From NCBI GenBank assembly GCA_027382625.1, contig JAJKFJ010007404.1:1-16508 (forward strand): DNA of 16,508 nt, in the 5' to 3' direction. Below, one piece after another: positions 1 to 8,608 of the stretch. Source of the DNA: Tetmemena sp. SeJ-2015 (lineage: Eukaryota; Ciliophora; Spirotrichea; Sporadotrichida; Oxytrichidae). Within the stretch, counting starts at the first letter, position 1, and every line of letters starts with the position of its first letter. The notes beneath the pieces are model-generated. The model had not been told where the DNA came from. It searched no databases and saw only the letters and a list, made by a program, of their open reading frames with translations. The position numbers and the translations under genes were made by a program.

Positions 1-2
1 AA

Positions 3-2342
3 TGCTCTACTTCTAACTTCATAGATGACAGTAAAATGATGGAGCTGCTGTAGAATGAAGACGGACAAGATGTCTTCGAGGAGATTGATATGGGCTAGAT
101 AGAAGAAGAAGACAGACCCTATCTGCTCATAGACAAAGACTCAGGGAGAGTCTACGACATGAGAAATGAGAACCACCTCAAAAAGCTAAATGAGAAGCAG
201 AGCAAGCTTACCACAGATCTCAACTCTTCGAACGTGGGTACCACAGGCAACAAGGCTTGGAGTGACTGGTGGAAGTCCAAGCACTAGAACAACTAAGAAT
301 ACCTCATGGCAGCTGAGAACGGAATCCTAGAGGATGTCAAAAGATTACTTGATAAGGATAAGTTGTAAGAGCTTGCAGCTGAAGTGAACCACAAGGGCTT
401 GGATAACTGGACTGCTCTACATTTTGCAGCAAATGAAGGAAAGATGGATATAATTAAGGAACTACTCTCCCACTAAGACATAGAGGTGGAGTGCTTCTCC
501 TCAATTTTGAGAACACCTCTGCACTTGGCTGCGATCAGAGGCCACACAGATATAGTAAGAGCTTTGATAAAAGCCAAGGCAGACAAAAATGTGAAGGACT
601 TTGATGAGAACACTCCCCTTCATTACGCAAGTGAGTACGGCCATTTCGAATGCATAATTTTCTTGGTCAAGGAGGCTGAAGCAGATCCCCTCGTCAAGAA
701 TAAGTTCGGTTATATCCCCTCTGACATAGCCTAGAATATCAAGATCAGACAACTTAATCAAGAAGTAATTTAATTTTTATGAATGACTTTAACTCTTCGA
801 TAGTATCCTACCAAGACTTTAAAGACAGCAAAGCGATGAGGAGCAGAAAAGTTTCTATGGCAGAACTGCTTATAACGGAGTGAACATTGCAAATTATATT
901 TAATGAGAGTGTTGAGGCACAACGACAGAATGAACATGGTGCAGCGACTCATGTCGAGCTACAAGACAGTTGATAGGTTCCTTTAAACCAGTAACAAGTA
1001 AGTTCCCTCTTTTTCAATAGTTTGCTTTAACATTGCAACTATAGCAACGAAGAATTGCTAGTTAAGAGAATGGAGGAAGAAGAGGCAAGGAAAGCGGGCA
1101 GACCCATTGATGATGGCTAAGGCAGGATCTAGAAGCGAGTGGAAAAACTGGAAAAGAAGTGGAAGCAAAAGTTCATCAGGATTTGGTAGTACAATGAAAT
1201 ATTAAGAAATAATTTTATTGAATGCTTTAATGAAGAGCTGGATGAGTTGGAGAACTCAAAGCAAATGATGGAAGCTGAGCAGTCAGTTGGCCCCAATAAC
1301 TTCCTTCCAATTATGAAACTTGGTCAAGGATCGTTTGGTCAAGTGTACCTCGTAGAAAAGTTGTAAATTAAACCAGATGGGCAGATAGTAAACTCAGGCA
1401 AGTAGTACGCCATGAAGATCCTAAATAAGAAACAAATTCTTGGAAATAACTTGGTCAAGTACGCCAAGACTGAAAGAGATGTGCTCTCCTACACTAAGCA
1501 CCCCTTCATCGTAGGACTTAAATACGCTTTCCAAACTCCAGAGAATAATTAAAATTTTCATATTGATGAAAGAAGCTATTCTTGTTGCTAGATTACGCAC
1601 CTGCTGGAAACATGAGCAGGACGCTCCACAAGGATAAGCGTTTCTCAGAAGATAGAGCAAGAATGTACTTGGCAGAGATTCTCTTAGCCCTTGAGGATTT
1701 ACACAAGAGAGATATCATTTTCAGAGATTTGAAGCCTGATAACATCGTCTTCGATGAAGATGGTCATGCTCTCCTTACTGACTTCGGTCTTTCAAAGGAA
1801 GGAGTGCTTAACAATTCTCAGGCGAGGAGTTTTTGTGGCTCGCCTGCCTATCTAGCCCCAGAAATGTTGAAGAGGTCTGGACACGGCAAATCAGTGGACT
1901 GGTACCTCCTAGGTTGTGTCTTCTACGAAATGCTTGTAGGAATCCCTCCCTACTACTCAAATAACAAAGACCAACTTTACTAGAATATCTAAAGTGGTCC
2001 TCTAAAGCTCCCGAACTTCCTTTCAGAAGATGCGAGAAGCCTTCTCATAGCTGTAAGCAGAACACTTTTCTTCTCATTTTTATTATATAGTTGCTAAATA
2101 GAAACCCTTACAAGCGTTTGGGCTCTGGCAAGCGCGATGCTGAAGAAATAAAGGAGCACAAATTTTTCGAACCTATAAATTGGCAGGACGCTTTCCTTCG
2201 CAAGCTCAAAGTCCCCAAGCCCTACCTCAAGAAAGTAATGAAGCAGGAGTTTCCAAATGAGAAGGTTTACGGAAGAGGAGCCTTCGATGAGGCACTCAAG
2301 AATCAGAATAGACTCAATGACTGGAGTTTCGTTCAAAAGTGA
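3..2342 (+). CDS. Ankyrin-repeat AGC-type Ser/Thr protein kinase, 5' partial, interrupted
   Basis: The frame is already open at the window edge, so the true start is upstream or is an early in-frame ATG (for example at 36). After removing five interruptions it gives about 714 codons. Three ankyrin repeats lie near residues 134, 170 (RTPLHLAAIRG) and 204 (NTPLHYASEYG), followed by a charged linker and a kinase domain. That domain shows the glycine loop GQGSFGQV (about 1320-1345), YAMKIL with the ATP-binding Lys, catalytic FRDLKPDN (Asp at 1726), DFG at 1780, SFCGSPAYLAPE in the activation loop, and an AGC-like C-terminal tail ending DWSFVQK. AGC kinases usually have YRD and Thr in the activation loop; here they are FRD and Ser. 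The family's role is phosphorylation of Ser/Thr in basic contexts; the substrate is unknown. Ankyrin repeats suggest protein docking (inference). TGA at 2340-2342 is the stop; internal TAA/TAG are read as Gln. Confidence 0.9.
759..816 (+). other. Putative IES, pointer CAAGA, 53 bp excised
   Basis: CAAGA occurs at 759-763 and 812-816. The upstream frame runs into TGA at 780, while coding downstream is in another frame. Removing 53 bases (2 mod 3) joins the C-terminal ankyrin segment to the linker as IRQLNQ-DFKDSKAMRSRK. No GT...AG pair in the vicinity gives the right phase. An 8-base repeat, GACTTTAA, overlaps the right boundary but does not remove the stop. Confidence 0.72.
880..907 (+). other. 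Frame interruption in kinase linker, possible 28-nt intron
   Basis: Coding is in frame 2 before this point (MAELLITE) and frame 3 after it (NDRMNMVQRLMSS). A GT...AG segment of 28 nt restores the frame and gives MAELLITE-VLRHNDRMN. Direct repeats CAGAA (844/926) and ATGG (857/936) are also in phase and would remove 82 or 79 bases instead, so the boundaries are unsettled. That an interruption exists is well supported by the frame change. Confidence 0.45.
998..1044 (+). other. Intron, 47 nt, GTAAGT...TATAG
   Basis: A consensus donor GTAAGT follows the codons for FLQTSN. Splicing to the TATAG acceptor (47 nt) moves the frame correctly into NEELLVKRMEEEEARK, which then stays open through the glycine loop. 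An earlier AG at 1020 would also be in frame but would make a 23-nt intron. Confidence 0.65.
1542..1574 (+). other. Putative IES inside kinase N-lobe, pointer AGAA, 29 bp excised
   Basis: AGAA occurs at 1542-1545 and 1571-1574. The kinase sequence KYAFQTPE is followed by an AT-rich insert and a frame change. Removing 29 bases gives FQTPEKLFLLLDY, the spacing expected for AGC kinases at the hinge region. There is no GT donor, so a normal intron is not possible. Confidence 0.78.
2053..2090 (+). other. Intron, 38 nt, GTAAGC...TATAG
   Basis: Splicing joins SEDARSLLIA to LLNRNPYKRLGSG, the conserved end of an AGC kinase C-lobe, in phase 0. Donor and acceptor match ciliate consensus and the intron ends in a T-rich tract. 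Confidence 0.85.
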
Positions 2343-3344
2343 CAACCTACTCCCAAATTCAAATAGCCTCTCATTTCTCATAAAATAATCGGATAGCACT
2401 TTTGAATAACATGTGACCAGAAATTAAAATGAGGGAGTGAGTTTAGAATCAATCAATTATCAAATCTTATCACAACAACAATGCGAATCTCTGAAATTAT
2501 ATATAAGTTAGATCTGCCTTTTGTAATTTTATAGTAACTTTTTATAGTGAATAGTGCACGATGGAAATATATGGATGGTTGTAGGAGTGGAGGATTTGTA
2601 ATAAGAATTAATTTTGATGTGTTGCTGTTGGAAAACAAGCAGCATCAGTGGGAGTACTGCTACCATTTGATATCTTTAATCCATATTAATTTTATTCTTG
2701 GCTCAATCATCATAATAATACCCACTTCCACTACTACTAATACTACCAAATTAACTTGAAACTATTGTTAGATTTAATGTTATAGCAGAGATGTATGTTC
2801 TGTGATTATATTTAGACAATCAAATAAACTTTAACACAATCTGAAGATAATATTAATATATTTTGGATTATTGGTAGTAGCGCAAGTAACTTTTTCCCCT
2901 ATTAACTCCAAAATACAACACTCATCAAACGCGCTTTAAATTATCTTTAGGGGTTTATTTATCTTAGTTGCATTCATGCTTAAAATTTGAGAATCTTTGA
3001 GCTTTCTCTGTCGTGAAATAATTTACACCTGAGGTTTGACTATGGTTTTGATAGGGTGGTGTGAGTGAGTGGTAGGTTGCTATATATTTAGCGAGATATG
3101 AGTCAGTGATTATAACAATTTATGATGAAAATTATTAAAGTTGCATCAAATCTTATTGAGAAAGCTACTGGCAGTGGGAGTGATTTATTTATCTATAATA
3201 AGCGAGAGAAAGAGAGTAATATATTTAGAATTATAAGTATTAAGGCACCGCTATAAAACCACCCTACTATCCAAATTACAATGCTCAAAGTACAGAGACA
3301 ATAAATCCAATCTAGCTCATCAGTAGTTAAAAGAAAAATGGCAC
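2343..3344. other. AT-rich intergenic region
   Basis: No convincing gene was found. Short open frames on both strands lack protein-like composition. There are microsatellite-like stretches near 2700-2750 (ACT/TAC triplets) and GA-rich and GTGAGTG-type tracts near 3050-3220. A frame at 3241-3345 reads PPYYPNYNAQSTETINP, which looks protein-like and may belong to an upstream segment of the phosphatase gene. Confidence 0.5.
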
Positions 3345-6321
3345 ATGATTTATCATTTAGTTAGTCTTGCGTTGCAGCAGGAATAACAACAGATGACGCA
3401 GAGTCTGGGTGTACCAAAGCAATCTAGAGAGCGCCAGATTTCTCAGAAGTCCCTCTCTTCTCAAACTATAAGCCAGAACTAACATCAATCTTCCCCCAAC
3501 TCTTCGAATTTATAAATATGTGATAGTTTATGCTTAGAACAAATAAGATGGTATGCGTTTGACAGCGAGCAAAAATTTTAGAAGCAAGACTGACAACGCC
3601 GATATTTCAGATATGCAGACAATTGGAGGCAGCCAAACTATTGTGCACCGAAAAAGTCTCTCCAAGTTAGGCTCACAGTAAGTCAATTTTAAATTAAAAT
3701 GAGGATTTGTGAAGTGCGAAGGGATAAGTAGTGGCGCATCTGCATTTTCTCATTATTTCTTCCAATTCATTATTGCTCTAATTTAACGCACATGTAGGGA
3801 TTATTTAATCAACTATGTTTATACTAAATTAGATTCCTTATTAGCTGGCAGCACCAGCAACGCAACCTCAATGCAGAAAATGGAGAGAAGACAACTCGCT
3901 GGCCTCTCAAACGGTACTTACACCTCAAAGTTGAACGAACAGCTGTCACTGCTCCCTCCCCTTGAAGAAAAGAACAAGGGTAAGAACAGGAGTAGAGCGC
4001 TCACCTCAAGTTAAGAATCATAGCCCATCCACTCTCAAATCTCAGACAAAAATTTGAAATATAAGCTGTAATTGTGATGGGATTAATTTAAGTGGGTCGT
4101 ACCAAATAGAATCTTACTCCAACAATATTATGGAAACTTTTCTCTCAGAAAATACATTTTGCTTTATCAACAATAACAATTAAGGAAGTGGGTAGTCAGC
4201 TCAGCCTTCGAATTCAACCAATGCTGTGCTAGTGGCTAACATTTCACCAGAGAAAGGAGGCATGAGTCTTGGCCCCAATCAAGACTTGATACCCAACAGT
4301 CTTCTTCTCAATCCTCTCCTGCATACGAATAAAATGGACAAAAGGAGAAAACTCAGCTCTAAACCTTCAAATAGCAAAGTTTAACTAAGCTATTTATTAT
4401 GTCCTAAGTTTAATTCAAAGAACTCCAGATCGGCAGCAAGGCTGGAGCCCATCATTCCCAAATCCTACTTAGGCAACAACACAGGCGCAGTCGGAGGTCT
4501 GAGCGTATTAGGCAAGAAAAAGTCTGAGAAGCTTGCGGACGTGAGAGAAAGTTTCTCGCGCGAATCTTTTAATTCTAAGACTAATAATACTAACACCGAA
4601 GATGAGAAAGATGGCAGCAAAGATTCAATCAACAACTTAAATAAAATTTCCTCTTTTTCTCCCCTTCACTCTTTATTAATGTCTAACTCAAACAGTAACG
4701 GCCTAGATAGTCGTACTCCTAAATTGGTGGGAGGTAAATCCTAGAAGTTCTTCCAGAGCATCACTGCTGAACCTTCACCTGCGGCAGTGAAACTAACCAA
4801 CAATTACGTGCCTCTTAAATTTAACTACCGCAAGTCAAGCTAAAAGTTTAGCACTGCCGACTCTCATCAAGGGGAGAACGAAAGAGACGACAGCACAAGT
4901 GCGCAGCTCAGCAGCCTCAACTCATCAGAGAAATTCGGCAGCCCCTCCCCTCCACAAGTCCTAACTGGCTCATCCATTCACTCCAAAAACTAGACAAGGC
5001 AGTTCTTTAGCTCGGTTATTCTCCACAAACCCAATCCAGGTGAAGTCCAAAAACCCGTCGGTATTTTACAAGCTGTTTTATAAGTGACCTTCAAAGTGAA
5101 TACTTTTAATTAAGGTCTTGATGGAAGCAACACGAGCTCTTCAGGTACTGCCAATTCCCAGAAATCTAACTCTGCGGCATCAAATGGCAACCTCACAAAC
5201 TCACTTGCTGCACCTCAGCAATCGCACAAGTTCAAGTACGGACAGCATACCATCGCAGGCAAGAGCCAGGGAAAGACCAAGTAAAACTAAGATCGGGTTT
5301 ATTTCAAACATGCCTTCCTGGATGGCAAAGAAGACTCCAAATTATTAGAATATTCTTACTTATTGGTATGTCTTTGAAATTATTGATAATAGCTGATGGT
5401 CATGGGCCTAATGGAGACTAGGTGAGCGAGGCTATCATTAAAATATACCCAAACTCACTCAAGAACGAACTTCAAGCTGTGTTCGATCAGTTCAGTATGA
5501 TCGAAGAATCTACTTTGGTACAGTCGACTAAGTACCACCTTGAAATGAAATCCTCAATCTAGAAGTCCTTCAAGATTATTCTCAATACCATTCATTTGTT
5601 ATGCAAGAAGTTAAACATGCAGATCAGCCATCAGAATTTTGATGTGCTACTCAGTGGCTCGACACTCACAGTCATCGTGCAAATTAACTCCTTCCTCTAC
5701 TGCGCCAACGTGGGAGATTCACGAGCCATCCTCCTTAAGAGCAAGAAATCTGGCTCATGAAAAGCATCATACTAATTTTTGCTATTTCCTCACCTGCTAC
5801 TTAGAAATGCTTTGAGGGAGATCCTTTCCAATTGTCGACTGATCACAAGCCTTAAGACTATCAGGAGCGCCTCAGAATTGAGAAGATGAAGGGCGAAGTC
5901 AAATAGACTTGGAACTAGAAGACGGGCAAATACTAAGGAGCCCACAGAGTTTGGATACAGGACAAGGATTTCCCTGGCTTGGCTATGAGCAGATCAATCG
6001 GTGATAAGCTAGCACAGTCGGTTGGAGTTATTCCCCTGCCAGATGTCACTATTTACAAGATTAATAGAGACGAGTACGAATATAATAAGCATTATTACAA
6101 TAACCTATTTGCATATTTGATATGTGCTTGTGTCAGCTAGCGATGGGATATGGGACACTCTGGATATCAAAGAGGTGAGAGACTATGTTTAAGCTAACAG
6201 ACAAATCCATGACTTAAATTTCATGAGCCGCACTCTAGCTACTCGGTCCAGAGAGAAGTGGCTTGAGTGGGACGTGTTCACAGTCGATGACATCACAATC
6301 CAAATGTTGGAGCTTGTGTGA
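3345..6321 (+). CDS. PP2C-family Ser/Thr protein phosphatase with long low-complexity N-terminus, interrupted
   Basis: PPM/PP2C phosphatases remove phosphate from Ser/Thr using two metal ions held by aspartates. The catalytic half carries the family motifs in order: NQDRVYF (about 5285), DGHGPNGDQVS (about 5395), LLSGSTLTVIV, CANVGDSRAILL (about 5715), QLSTDHKP (about 5835), FPGLAMSRSIGDKLAQSVGV, VSASDGIWD (about 6139) and DDIT near the C-terminus, so the metal-binding aspartates are present. The preceding 500 or so residues are Ser/Asn/Gln-rich with no recognised domain. Six or seven interruptions must be removed to give about 850-860 codons. The start is uncertain: ATG 3345 is the first in frame, ATG 3393 is also plausible, and an upstream segment may exist. 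TGA at 6319-6321 is the stop. Catalytic assignment is firm; N-terminal joins are less so. Confidence 0.9.
3507..3578 (+). other. Putative IES, pointer AATTT, 67 bp excised
   Basis: AATTT occurs at 3507-3511 and 3574-3578. Removal of 67 bases (1 mod 3) joins SSPNSSN to FRSKTDNADISDMQ in the correct frame and removes an in-frame TGA near 3590. A 28-nt GT...AG segment at 3520-3547 also restores frame, so this could be an intron instead. Confidence 0.55.
3667..3851 (+). other. 174-nt interruption: intron GTAAGT...CAG or IES with pointer TTAG
   Basis: Coding is protein-like before (HRKSLSKL) and after (STSNATSMQKMERR). Two explanations remove exactly 174 nt: a GTAAGT...GCAG intron at 3678-3851, or an IES between TTAG copies at 3667-3670 and 3841-3844. 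The segment contains an in-frame TGA. A smaller GT...TTAG unit lies inside at 3794-3832, so it may be composite. Confidence 0.55.
4051..4089 (+). other. Putative IES, pointer AATTT, 34 bp excised
   Basis: AATTT occurs at 4051-4055 and 4085-4089. Removal restores frame and gives ISDKNL-SGSYQIESYSNN. A 25-nt GT...AAG segment at 4068-4092 also works as an intron. The pointer is the same five bases as the one at 3507. Confidence 0.5.
4379..4408 (+). other. Possible 30-nt intron, GTTTAA...CTAAG
   Basis: The frame is open with or without this segment. When read through, it encodes a hydrophobic cysteine-containing stretch unlike the Ser/Asn-rich surroundings. Splicing gives KPSNSK-FNSKNSRS. An 8-base repeat AAGTTTAA (4377, 4406) spans both ends, but its 29-base period would break the frame. 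Confidence 0.4.
5360..5385 (+). other. Putative IES next to DGHG motif, pointer TTATTG, 20 bp excised
   Basis: TTATTG occurs at 5360-5365 and 5380-5385. Excising 20 bases gives EYSYLLIIADGHG. Alternatively a 23-nt GT...ATAG intron at 5370-5392 gives EYSYLLVSDGHG. Both are plausible for PP2C and both remove the intervening TGA. Confidence 0.55.
5744..5808 (+). other. IES, pointer AGAAAT, 59 bp excised
   Basis: AGAAAT occurs at 5744-5749 and 5803-5808. The phosphatase frame hits TGA at 5758 right after AILLKSKK. Excision of 59 bases (2 mod 3) gives AILLKSKKCFEGDPFQLSTDHKP in fragments that meet exactly, with normal PP2C spacing between GDSRA and DHKP. No GT donor is available. This is the clearest single case in the window. 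Confidence 0.88.
6080..6123 (+). other. IES in phosphatase C-terminal part, pointer ATAT, 40 bp excised
   Basis: ATAT occurs at 6080-6083 and 6120-6123. Removing 40 AT-rich bases converts RDEYE plus a dead frame into RDEYEYVLVSASDGIWD, the conserved PP2C strand that carries a metal-binding Asp. There is no suitable GT...AG pair. Confidence 0.82.
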
Positions 6322-6956
6322 AGAATTACAATTTGAATAGTGCAGCTGTTCTCACACTATTTTTGAAATGGTAGCAGCCATTGCTATCATAAAATATTAA
6401 AACTATGAATTTGGACTAATTCTCAAATGGCAGCCTTTCCCGACCATGCTCTGCCAATATTATTCTATCATAAAGTATCCCCAAGAACTATGAAACTACA
6501 CATTGACTTGATATTTAGCAATGATTATTTCAAATTGAATTCTCAAAAAATTAATGCTGATAATTGATATAAGCTACTAAATTGGCATTTGGGTTGAAGA
6601 GTGGATACGAGTTAATCGCCCACTCATTAACCCATTATATAGTAGCCATAAAACTCCCTTGCTATAAATTAAGTAGAGAAAGTCTATCAAACGCTTTCAG
6701 TCTAGCTATTATTCAATATTAATCTTAAATTCAAAAATATCCTATTATCACTCTCAAAGTAGATATTTTCATTTATTTTTTGAAAAGAAAGTTCTCAAAA
6801 ATTATTTAGGAAATTTTGTTGCATTATTGAATTAGGATTCAATAGTCCATATAGAAAATAAAATTTGCCATCTCTTGCTCATTCACAACCCAACGCTGTT
6901 TAAATAATTCAAACTATACATTGATGTCACCAATCTCCAACAATTTAGCAACCCTT
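6322..6956. other. AT-rich intergenic region between convergent genes
   Basis: This lies between the stop codons of the phosphatase (+) and the gene on the minus strand. No coding-like frame was found. An imperfect hairpin occurs at 6368-6390 (arms ATGGTAGCA and TGCTATCAT), close after the phosphatase stop; whether it has a role in 3' end formation is unknown. Confidence 0.5.
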
Positions 6957-8082
6957 TCATAATTTATTACTCTTGCTCTTTTATTGAAGTTATTTTTTTA
7001 TATATTCACGCTACAAGTACTGATCACTGATGGGAGTATTTGAAACCCAGAAACTTCTAATGTCTTATTGGTATTTATCCATGTAAATGCAACCTATTCC
7101 CTTGGAGCTCATGAGAATATTTTCCATAGACATTTTACCCTGGAATGAAGTCTTCATCTCCTAGACATACAAGTCCATTTTTTGAGAGCTGCTAAACTTA
7201 TTCAGTATTTTAAGGAGGACTAGCACATCATCTTCAGTTAAGCTTTTTACTTGCCTGCTTACGAATTCTGAGTAAAAACAATACATATCAGTTAATAATT
7301 ATAAATGTTTTAAAGGGGTTTAATAATCTGAGCCAATTTCCCTAACTTTAGCTTTGACCTGGTAGCAAAGTTATTAATTGATGTTTGCTTTGTCCTATTC
7401 GGAATACTTGGCTAATACTTCATGTTGCATGTGTATGATCTGTTGGAACTAGGCATTCGGATCTTCTTCCTCCAAGTAAATATCATAACCTTCGCTAACA
7501 TTATCTTCCTCTTCAATTATAATCTTAAATAGAAATTAACAATTCCAAGGCCTACTCTCATCTAGAGGTCATACTAATTAAGCCTCTTTCTCCTCTTGTT
7601 TATTCTCTTCCATATCACTGGACAGCACTCCCTTAAGTGGCCCTTCTACCAACAAACCTCGCAAGTTGATTCCAAAATTTTTTGCCTAGTTCTGTTATTT
7701 CGACAACAGTTGATGCAGTGGCCTTTCTTGTTAAAGCATTCTTAGTTAATACACAAGTGTTCCTTATTTTCTAACTCATAGAAAGTCTTATCCTCAAAAA
7801 ATAGCAAAATTCTTTTTGCTTTCCTCTTGTATCTTTGATAAAGTTTTAGGATCGGTCTCTTCAAACTTTCTAATAGCCTCATTGAGAGCAGCAATGATTT
7901 CATGCTGGCGATTGATTTTTGAGTCTCTTATCTTTTTTTCCTCTTATAGGATTTAGCGCTTCTCCTCAAGCTCTGCTTCTATAGTTTGAATCTAAAAGAA
8001 ATTTTTAAGAGAGACAAAGATTGTATTCTAGATACAAGGGAGAGCATATTAATTTATTGCTTACCAAATAGACCTCATTCAT
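6957..8082 (-). CDS. Unrecognised acidic coiled-coil protein, interrupted
   Basis: This frame on the minus strand runs from ATG at 8082-8080 to TGA at 6959-6957, about 296-299 codons after removing four interruptions. It starts with an amphipathic Glu/Lys-rich helix (EAELEEKRQILQ, then INRQHEIIAALNEAIRKF), then a short Cys/His segment (HLCINQECFNKKGHCIN), an acidic stretch (IIIEEEDNVSEGYD) and a helical C-terminal half with VKSLTEDDVLVLLKIL and KMSMENILMSSKGIG. The last part loosely resembles small helical bundles of transcription factors (TFIIS-N or LEDGF type), but I cannot assign it. The frame stays open upstream of the chosen ATG, so a further 5' segment may exist. It is convergent with the phosphatase gene. 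Confidence 0.72.
7524..7581 (-). other. Interruption in minus-strand gene: 51-nt intron or 42-bp IES with pointer AATTAA
   Basis: On the minus strand, GTATGA...TTTAAG (7574 down to 7524) is a 51-nt intron in phase 0 joining KEAQL to IIIEEEDN. Plus-strand repeats AATTAA at 7534-7539 and 7576-7581 give a 42-bp IES that also works. Either way an in-frame TGA disappears. Confidence 0.6.
7664..7714 (-). other. IES, pointer AGTTGAT (plus strand), 44 bp excised
   Basis: The 7-base repeat AGTTGAT occurs at 7664-7670 and 7708-7714. Excision of 44 bases (2 mod 3) joins FNKKGHCIN to LRGLLVEGPLKGVL, uniting the cysteine segment with the acidic segment that lies in another frame. This is the longest in-phase pointer in the window. 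Confidence 0.8.
7794..7865 (-). other. Putative IES, pointer TCAAA (plus strand), 67 bp excised
   Basis: TCAAA occurs at 7794-7798 and 7861-7865. Excision joins NEAIRKFE to DKTFYELENKEHLC and removes an in-frame TGA. The insert itself reads rather protein-like (EETDPKTLSKIQEESKK), so a single-base change in the run of six T (minus strand, 7796-7801) is a competing explanation. Confidence 0.5.
7992..8064 (-). other. Intron, 73 nt, GTAAGC...TTTTAG (minus strand)
   Basis: A consensus donor follows MNEVYL, and a pyrimidine-rich TTTTAG acceptor precedes IQTIEAELEEKR. The phase is 0. The 73-nt segment is AT-rich and contains frame stops. Confidence 0.7.
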
Positions 8083-8608
8083 AATTTAAGTTGTCTTCTT
8101 TGCCAATTAGTCTGTCTCTCTGCTATTATAGAGAAATTATTTAAATCTATAATCTACTCAAAATAAAAGAGAAATACTGACTCAAATTACAATTTATAAC
8201 TTCTATATAGTTCCAACTGTATATATAGTCTATTCTTTAAAAAGAATGATTTAAGCTTGAGATAATTCATAATCACTGATTGTATTAATTAAAAAATGCT
8301 TTTAAGATAAATTCAATTGTGAGATAAATTCTCAGTTATAAAGAGAAGATTTTGAGAGAGCTCTGGCTTTTGATAGATCATTCTCAGGTTTGAGAAATCG
8401 TATTAGTTCACTATTTTCATTTATCAATTAATTATTTTACTAATATTTTTTTAAATAAAATTCAATAAAGCCATAGTGCTCTTTGTTTCATTATCATCAA
8501 ATTTGTTTCTTTTCGAAATAGCATAACAGAAAGATTAAGGAAATAATGTGTCAAGAAATTCTGATTATTCTTTAATTATTTAAATATCATAGTGAATAAA
8601 TAAAACTA
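8083..8608. other. AT-rich intergenic region between divergent genes
   Basis: This lies between the 5' ends of the minus-strand gene and the palmitoyltransferase gene, so it presumably contains both upstream regions. The first 50 bases on the minus strand continue an open frame. No promoter element could be named. Confidence 0.45.

Noticed and set aside
2547..2759. Open frame on the plus strand in the first intergenic region
   Set aside because: It includes repeats of ATC/ACT triplets and has no protein-like composition or neighbour support.
770..7801. Sequencing errors in homopolymers as the general cause of frame changes
   Set aside because: A single-base error could explain 770-780 or 7796-7801, but not the 29-73 base inserts at 1542, 5744, 6080, 10238 and 13116, which add residues absent from the families.
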